From JBARRS01 sp049644345 (lineage in GTDB: Bacteria; Actinomycetota; Thermoleophilia; Gaiellales; Gaiellaceae): a stretch of 9,584 nucleotides of DNA. Positions within the stretch are counted from its first letter, which is position 1; every line of letters starts with the position of its first letter. This document shows positions 5,831-9,584 of the stretch, piece after piece. The stretch is from assembly GCA_049644345.1 (NCBI GenBank), contig JBARRS010000174.1, positions 1 through 9,584 of the forward strand, written 5' to 3'. The notes under the pieces were generated by a model. It ran no database searches. It was not told the DNA's origin and saw only the letters and a program-made list of their open reading frames with translations. The position numbers and the translations under genes were made by a program.

Positions 5831-5907
5831 CCGAGCGGGGCCCCGATGCGGCGGGGGCCACCTCGGAAGAGCACGGAAGGGGCCCGATGCGGCGGGGCCC
5901 ATCCGAG
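5831..5907 (-). promoter_or_regulatory. Tandem hairpin element upstream of the methyltransferase/MTHFR gene
   Basis: Two 21-base copies (5839-5859 and 5880-5900) are 41 bases apart. Each forms a 7-bp stem with one bulged base and the same six-base loop (CCGCAT in the minus-strand RNA). The copies differ at only two positions, 3 and 19 of the repeat; these pair with each other and change from C-G to G-C, so pairing is kept. CCGAG/CTCGG segments at 5831-5835, 5862-5866 and 5903-5907 can close either hairpin. I know no riboswitch class with this loop. It could be a leader RNA, a terminator array of the upstream SDR gene, or a palindromic DNA repeat. Confidence 0.5.
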
Positions 5908-5936
5908 AATCTACTGCGGCTCTCTCACGGGAGACT

Positions 5937-5963
5937 CAGGCGGGCCGGGCGGCGGCCCGCCTG
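5937..5963 (-). terminator. Strong 10-bp hairpin downstream of the SDR gene
   Basis: Perfect arms CAGGCGGGCC and GGCCCGCCTG with a 7-base loop lie 17 bases after the SDR stop codon. No U-run follows on the minus strand. Its position and strength suggest a terminator or 3'-end stabiliser that separates the SDR gene from the next gene on that strand. Confidence 0.6.
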
Positions 5964-5980
5964 ACGTATTTCCAACACGG

Positions 5981-6715
5981 CTAGGGATGGAGAAGACGGC
6001 CTTCCATTCCCCCGGCTACGGTCACTATCTGGCCTGTGATGTGGCCTGAGAGCTCGTCAGAGGCCAGGAAGACGACCGCGCTGGCGACATCTTCCGGCTG
6101 GGCGATCTTCCGCAGCGGCATCGTCGCGGTCACGTGGGCAAGCCGCTCCGCGTCGATCGCGCCACGTGTCATCGGCGAGTATGTCCAGCCTGGGCAAACG
6201 GCGTTCACCCGCGCCGAGGGGGCGACCCGGACGACCTCGTTCTTGAGGCTCAAGAGGAGCCCCTGGACGATCGCCGACTTCGCCGCGGCGTAGTCCGCGT
6301 GGCCGGCCTCGCCGAAGAGGCCGGCGGTCGAGCCGACGAGCACGAGCGACCCGCGGCCCCTCTCGACGACGCCGCGGAGGAACCCGCGCGCGGTCAGGAA
6401 GGTCGCGGTCAGGTTCGCGTCCAGCGTGGCGCGCCAGCGCTCGAGCGAAAGCTCCCAGATCGGTATGTCCTCGCGCGGCCACACGCCTGCGACGGCGGCG
6501 CAGGCGTCGAGCCGCCCCGCCTCGGCGAAGAGCTGCTCGGTCTCGGCCTCGTGGGTCAGGTCGGCGCCGAGGATCTGGGCGCCGCCGAGCTCTTCCGCCA
6601 GCGCCTCGGCCCGCTCGCGGCCACGGTGGAAGTGGAGGACGACGTCCGCTCCCTCCGCCGCGAACGCACGCGCGCAAGCCGAGCCGATGCCGCCGGAGGC
6701 TCCGGTGACGAGCAC
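5981..6715 (-). CDS. SDR family NAD(P)-dependent oxidoreductase (FabG-like)
   Basis: This is a classical short-chain dehydrogenase/reductase of 244 residues from the GTG at 6715. Visible motifs in order are the cofactor loop TGASGGIG (4-11), ADL (51-53) after the third strand, AVAGVW in place of the usual NNAG, the catalytic tetrad Asn101, Ser129, Tyr142 and Lys146 (YAAAK), the NAVCPGW segment, and the C-terminal GHITGQIVTVAGGMEGR. Such enzymes reduce carbonyls or oxidise alcohols with NAD(P)H; the substrate cannot be read from sequence, although FabG-type 3-oxoacyl reductases are the nearest general pattern. A GTG start with GAGG 8 bases upstream is acceptable. In-frame codons extend 9 residues further (IETGLEGKR), which also look like an SDR N-terminus, and the first of these is an ATC sitting 6 bases after a TAGCCT box. 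It is divergent from the aminopeptidase operon. Confidence 0.93.
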   Translation of the reverse strand: MLVTGASGGIGSACARAFAAEGADVVLHFHRGRERAEALAEELGGAQILGADLTHEAETEQLFAEAGRLDACAAVAGVWPREDIPIWELSLERWRATLDANLTATFLTARGFLRGVVERGRGSLVLVGSTAGLFGEAGHADYAAAKSAIVQGLLLSLKNEVVRVAPSARVNAVCPGWTYSPMTRGAIDAERLAHVTATMPLRKIAQPEDVASAVVFLASDELSGHITGQIVTVAGGMEGRLLHP

Positions 6716-6748
6716 GCGCTTACCCTCGAGCCCCGTCTCGATGCGTGA

Positions 6749-6754
6749 AGGCTA
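6749..6754 (-). promoter_or_regulatory. Putative -10 box of the SDR gene (TAGCCT)
   Basis: This is the same hexamer as the one before the MarP-like gene, read on the minus strand. It ends 6 bases before an in-frame ATC (6740-6742). The TAG inside the box is the in-frame stop that bounds the possible N-terminal extension, so the coding start must be at or after 6742. No -35 is recognised. Confidence 0.4.
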
Positions 6755-6758
6755 CAGC

Positions 6759-6773
6759 GCCCTTCCCGAGGGC
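6759..6773. repeat. Inverted repeat GCCCT-N5-AGGGC between divergent genes
   Basis: Perfect 5-base arms around TCCCG lie between the SDR -10 box and the aminopeptidase start. It could be an operator for either gene. In DNA this GC-rich, such a short repeat may also be chance. Confidence 0.3.
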
Positions 6774-6788
6774 CCGCCGTGAGAATCT

Positions 6789-7610
6789 ATGCCGGTGCGC
6801 GTCCACGTGATCAGCGACATGGAGGGTGTCTCCGGCATCTGCAAAAGGGAGCAGACGAACGCGGGCAAGCCGATGTTCGAAGAGGGGCGGCGCCTCTACA
6901 CCGAAGACATCAACGCCGCCGTTCGGGGCGCCAAGGCCGGCGGCGCCACCGAGGTCGTCGTGATGGATTGTCACGGCGCCGGCGAGGGCTACACGTTCAA
7001 CTCGCTGATCCCCGAGGAGCTCGATCCGAGCTGCGAGTACGTCGTCCAGGAGCACTGGACCGAGTACACGGAGCTGCTCGAGGAGGGCTGCGACGCGGCG
7101 CTCTTCGTCGGCATGCATGCGCGGGCGGGCACGCGCGACGGCGTCCTCAACCACACGGTCTCGGGCGTCGATTGGCAGAACCTCTGGTTCAACGGGACGC
7201 TCGTCGGCGAGACCGTGATCAACGCGGCCCTCTGCGGCAACTGGGCTACCCCGGTGCTGCTCGTGACCGGGGACGAGGCCGTCTGTCGCGAGGCGACCGA
7301 GCTGCTAGGCGAGGGCCTGACAACCGTCTCGGTCAAACGCGGCCTTGGCGTATTCAGTGCGCGGATGCTGCCCCCGCAGGTCGCGCGCGAGCTGATCGAG
7401 GAAGGCGCGCGCAAGGCGCTCGTCGATCTCTCCGCCGTCAAGCCCTTCGACCCGGGCAAGCCGTGCGAGATCCGGGTCGAGTACAAGACGACCATCGCGC
7501 CGGACAAGCTCCGCTTCCAACCCGGGATCGAGCGGCTCGACGACCGCACGATCGCGTCCCGCGCAGACGACTGGTGGACGGCCTGGAAGCAATTCTTCTT
7601 CGCGGGCTGA
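6789..7610 (+). CDS. M55 family metallopeptidase (DppA-like D-aminopeptidase)
   Basis: The 273-residue product matches the zinc D-aminopeptidase family of Bacillus DppA (about 274 residues), which releases N-terminal D-amino acids from short peptides and forms a ring-shaped decamer. The metal ligands are visible at near-identical spacing to DppA: Asp10 and Glu12 in ISDMEGVSGI, His62 in MDCHGAGEG, His110 in VGMHARAGT, and Glu141 in NGTLVGETVINA. His122 in LNHTVSG fits the catalytic His. Such enzymes may recycle D-Ala-containing peptidoglycan fragments, but the substrate here is not proven. The ATG at 6789 is the only start that keeps the PVRVHVISDMEG strand; the upstream GTGAGA is a weak ribosome binding site at best. 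It is the first gene of a coupled operon: its TGA overlaps the ATG of the macro-domain gene (TGATG). Confidence 0.93.
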   Translation: MPVRVHVISDMEGVSGICKREQTNAGKPMFEEGRRLYTEDINAAVRGAKAGGATEVVVMDCHGAGEGYTFNSLIPEELDPSCEYVVQEHWTEYTELLEEGCDAALFVGMHARAGTRDGVLNHTVSGVDWQNLWFNGTLVGETVINAALCGNWATPVLLVTGDEAVCREATELLGEGLTTVSVKRGLGVFSARMLPPQVARELIEEGARKALVDLSAVKPFDPGKPCEIRVEYKTTIAPDKLRFQPGIERLDDRTIASRADDWWTAWKQFFFAG

Positions 7611-8101
7611 TGGAGCTCGAGGTCTTCGAGGGCGACATCACGCAGCTCGAAGTCGACGCGATCGCAAATGCCGCCAACGACCACCTCTGGATGGGCGCGG
7701 GCGTCGCGGGCGCGATCAACCGGGCCGGCGGCGAGGAGATCGAGCACGAGGCGATGGCGAAGGGACCGATCGAGGTCGGAGACGCCGTTGCGACGAGCGC
7801 CGGCCGGCTCAAGGCGCGGTACGTCGTCCACGGCGCCGTCATGGGTCAGGACCTCCGGACGAACGGCGAGCTGATCGCCCGCACGACGGTTCGCTGCCTC
7901 GAGCTCGCCGACGAGCTCGGCTGCACGGCGCTGGCGCTGCCCGCGTTCGGCACCGGCGTCGGCGGCTTCCCCGTCGACGAGTGCGCCAAGCTGATGGTGC
8001 GAGCCGCCGAGGACTACGCGCCCCGCATACTCGACCGCGTCGTCTTCGCCGTTTTCGGCAACGACGCCCGCCGAGCCTTCGAGCAAGCTTTGGCGTCGTG
8101 A
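7610..8101 (+). CDS. Macro domain-containing protein (ADP-ribose-binding/hydrolysing)
   Basis: This is a 163-residue stand-alone macro domain. Landmarks are GDIT (8-11), AIANAANDHL with NAAN at 20-23, the glycine-rich GAGVAGAINRAGG loop (29-41), and ALPAFGTGVGGFP (109-121), which forms the loop that grips the distal ribose and phosphate. Macro domains bind ADP-ribose and many hydrolyse O-acetyl-ADP-ribose, ADP-ribose-1''-phosphate or mono-ADP-ribosylated proteins; which of these applies is unknown. The ATG at 7610 overlaps the aminopeptidase stop. The stop TGA (8099-8101) overlaps the GTG of dinB. The open frame extends far upstream within the aminopeptidase gene, but that part is Arg-rich antiphase translation without similarity and is not part of the protein. 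Translational coupling on both sides suggests fixed co-expression with dinB, perhaps linked to DNA damage or NAD turnover (inference). Confidence 0.93.
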   Translation: MELEVFEGDITQLEVDAIANAANDHLWMGAGVAGAINRAGGEEIEHEAMAKGPIEVGDAVATSAGRLKARYVVHGAVMGQDLRTNGELIARTTVRCLELADELGCTALALPAFGTGVGGFPVDECAKLMVRAAEDYAPRILDRVVFAVFGNDARRAFEQALAS

Positions 8102-9150
8102 TCCTCGCGCATCTCGACCTCGACGCCTTCTTCGCGGCCGTGGAGGAGCTAGAGCAGCCGGAGCTCCGCGAGCGCCCGCTCGTCGTCGGCGGCGACCCGC
8201 GCGGCCGCGGCGTGGTCGCGACGGCGAACTATGCTGCCCGCCGCTTCGGGATTCATTCGGCGATGCCCTGCGCCGAGGCGCTTCGGCGCTGCCCGCACGC
8301 GGTCTTCCTGCGTCCTCGCCACCGGACGTACAAGGAGTACTCGCGGGCGGTTTGGTCGGCGGTGCAGGAGGTCGTCCCGACCGTCGAGCGCACAGGCATC
8401 GACGAGGGCTACCTCGATGTCGGCGAGGTGGCCGCGAACTTTGTCCAGGCGCGGGCGGTCGCGGAGGCTGTCCAGGCGGCTGTGCGTGGCGCGACGAGCC
8501 TCTCGTGCTCGCTCGGCGTCGCCGGCTCGAAGGTGGTCGCGAAGATCGCGAGCGACCGGCGTAAGCCCGGCGGCGTCACCGTCGTGCCGACGGGACGAGA
8601 GGCGGATTTCCTCGCCCCATTCCCGGTGCGGCGCCTCCCGGGTGTCGGCCCCCGCGCCGAGGAACGGCTCCGCGTGGCCTCCATAGAAACGATCGGCGCA
8701 CTCGCGGCGCTGCCCGACGGCGAGCTTCGCCGCCTCCTGCCGGGAAAGCTCGGACCGCTGCTTCGCGATCGCGCGCGCGGGATCGACCCGCGCGGGCTCG
8801 AGCTCGATACCGAGGCGGTCTCGATCAGCGCCGAGGAGACGTTCGAGCGCGATGTCTTCGACCGAGAGCACCTGCACGTCGAGCTGCGGCGGATGGCCGA
8901 GCGCGTCGCGGAGCGGCTTGCGGCCGTCGGTCAGACGGCGCGGACGGTGACGACGAAGGTGCGCTACCCGGACTTCTCGATCCGCAGCCGCTCATCGAGC
9001 CTCCCCGTCGGCACGGACGACCCTGGGCGAATTGCGGAGCTCGCGTGCGCGCTGCTCGACCGCGCGCTCACCGACCGGCCGGGAGCGCTGCGGCTCGTCG
9101 GCGTCGCGGTCTCAGGCCTAGAGGTGCACCGCCAGCTCGTGCTGGTCTAA
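8098..9150 (+). CDS. dinB: DNA polymerase IV (Y-family, DinB)
   Basis: This is a 350-residue error-prone Y-family polymerase for bypass of damaged template bases, the same length as E. coli Pol IV (351). Catalytic acids are Asp7 (HLDLDAFF) and Asp102-Glu103 (TGIDEGYLDV), with Phe12 at the steric-gate position. SCSLGVAGSKVVAKIASDRRKPGG is the usual palm/thumb segment, followed by the LPGVGP helix-hairpin-helix in the thumb and a little-finger domain. The protein ends RQLVLV, which corresponds to the C-terminal beta-clamp-binding peptide of E. coli DinB (RQLVLGL). The GTG at 8098 overlaps the macro-domain stop (GTGA) and places the first catalytic Asp at the expected position. The open frame extends 39 codons further upstream but without polymerase similarity. 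No LexA/SOS box is recognisable before the operon. Its TAA overlaps the stop of the convergent CBS gene. Confidence 0.96.
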   Translation: MILAHLDLDAFFAAVEELEQPELRERPLVVGGDPRGRGVVATANYAARRFGIHSAMPCAEALRRCPHAVFLRPRHRTYKEYSRAVWSAVQEVVPTVERTGIDEGYLDVGEVAANFVQARAVAEAVQAAVRGATSLSCSLGVAGSKVVAKIASDRRKPGGVTVVPTGREADFLAPFPVRRLPGVGPRAEERLRVASIETIGALAALPDGELRRLLPGKLGPLLRDRARGIDPRGLELDTEAVSISAEETFERDVFDREHLHVELRRMAERVAERLAAVGQTARTVTTKVRYPDFSIRSRSSSLPVGTDDPGRIAELACALLDRALTDRPGALRLVGVAVSGLEVHRQLVLV

Positions 9151-9524
9151 GACTCCTCCAGGCCCCAGGCGGCGACGTCGCGGATGCTGACGATCCCGAT
9201 CGTCTGCTCGCCGTCGATCACGGGCAGGTGGCGAAAGCCGCGCTCGAGCATCATCTGCGCCGCCTCGCGCGCCGGCGTCGACTCGACGACCGTGATCGGG
9301 TCGTGCGTCATCCACTCGCGCACGCGTGCTTCGCTCGAGTGCACGCGGTCCGCGACGGCCCGGAGCATGTCGCGCTCGGTGAGGATCCCGATCAGCCGGC
9401 CGTAGTCGGAGACGACCACCGAGCCGACGTTCGCCTCGGCCATCTTCTCGGCTGCCTCGCCGATCGTGTCCTCCGGCGCGACGGTCAGGACCTCGCGCGT
9501 CATCAGATCGACGACGGTGCTCAT
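9147..9524 (-). CDS. CBS domain pair protein
   Basis: The 125-residue product is almost entirely two CBS repeats: residues 5-62 (VVDLMTREVLTVAPEDTIGEA ... GILTERDMLRAVA) and 68-123 (VREWMTHDPITVVESTPA ... GIVSIRDVAAWG). The TERD and SIRD motifs are where the ribose of bound adenosine nucleotides is held, so it probably senses AMP, ATP, SAM or similar. Stand-alone CBS pairs such as mycobacterial Hrp1 (Rv2626c) are dimeric and often stress-induced, but no function can be assigned. The ATG at 9524 is chosen over the one at 9536 because STVVDLMT is the normal beginning and a TATGCT box ends 7 bases before it, which makes a leaderless transcript start exactly at that ATG; the other ATG lies inside the box. 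It is convergent with dinB, with a 4-base overlap. Confidence 0.93.
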   Translation of the reverse strand: MSTVVDLMTREVLTVAPEDTIGEAAEKMAEANVGSVVVSDYGRLIGILTERDMLRAVADRVHSSEARVREWMTHDPITVVESTPAREAAQMMLERGFRHLPVIDGEQTIGIVSIRDVAAWGLEES

Positions 9525-9531
9525 GCGCGCG

Positions 9532-9561
9532 AGCATAGAGAAGGGCGGGAGGGCGAAGCAA
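9532..9561 (-). promoter_or_regulatory. Leaderless promoter of the CBS-domain gene (TTGCTT-N18-TATGCT)
   Basis: The -35-like TTGCTT (9556-9561) and -10-like TATGCT (9532-9537) are 18 bases apart. The -10 ends 7 bases before the ATG at 9524, so the predicted transcription start is the A of the start codon. The spacings are what a housekeeping sigma promoter needs. Confidence 0.6.
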
Positions 9562-9584
9562 TCTCGCCGCGGGAAAGAGTCGGG

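Noticed and set aside
5880..5905. GGCCCGATG on the plus strand, reminiscent of part of a SAM-I riboswitch core
   Set aside because: The other conserved SAM-I parts are missing and the plus strand here runs towards the 3' end of the SDR gene, with no gene to control.
4043..6049. Open frame of 668 codons on the plus strand opposite the methyltransferase/MTHFR gene
   Set aside because: The opposite strand encodes a clear two-domain enzyme. This frame is Arg/Glu/Asp-rich low-complexity translation, as expected from antisense reading of GC-rich codons, with no family motif.
6779..7609. Upstream part of the open frame that ends with the macro-domain gene
   Set aside because: It overlaps the whole aminopeptidase gene in another phase and is Arg/Gly-rich without motifs; the macro domain starts at ATG 7610.
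6989..8086. Open frame of 365 codons on the minus strand
   Set aside because: It is antisense to the aminopeptidase and macro-domain genes, both supported by conserved metal and ligand motifs.

Overview
The window looks like chromosomal DNA of a high-GC Gram-positive bacterium, most likely an actinobacterium of the Thermoleophilia kind. The evidence is GC of about 65-78% in hand-counted lines of the core genes, GTG starts, a MarP-type membrane serine protease, a fused homocysteine methyltransferase/methylenetetrahydrofolate reductase, and several genes whose start codon sits 6-8 bases after a TANNNT box, as in leaderless transcription. The lineage is an inference from gene content.

Layout, left to right. 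(1) At 1-239 (-) is the N-terminal part of an ECF-like sigma factor cut by the window edge. (2) At 414-2343 (+) is a small metabolic cluster of visibly lower GC (about 55-62% in counted lines): an intact tautomerase, a RidA-family gene broken by an in-frame TAG, a fragment of an arginase-family gene with a 1-base frameshift joined to the C-terminal half of an RraA-family gene, and an intact cupin. It looks like the decaying remains of an acquired catabolic operon, and it lies on the 3' side of a tRNA-Asp gene. (3) At 2620-2693 (-) is tRNA-Asp(GUC), back to back with the MarP-like protease gene at 2748-3887 (+). (4) At 3947-5749 (-) is the bifunctional homocysteine S-methyltransferase/MTHFR, with an SDR oxidoreductase (5981-6715, -) upstream on the same strand. 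The gap between them holds three strong inverted repeats. Two of these are 21-base copies that differ only by one compensatory base-pair swap. (5) At 6789-9150 (+) is a tightly coupled operon: M55 D-aminopeptidase, macro-domain protein and DNA polymerase IV, with overlapping stop and start codons. (6) At 9147-9524 (-) is a two-CBS-domain protein, convergent with dinB and driven by a recognisable leaderless promoter.

Most genes belong to known families. The parts that deserve a second look are the structured intergenic region at 5777-5980 before the methionine/folate gene, the replaced zinc-ligand and catalytic-acid positions in that enzyme, and the broken catabolic cluster. I see no CRISPR array, insertion sequence, recognisable defence system or clearly new multi-gene system. 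The tandem hairpin leader is the best candidate for something undescribed.
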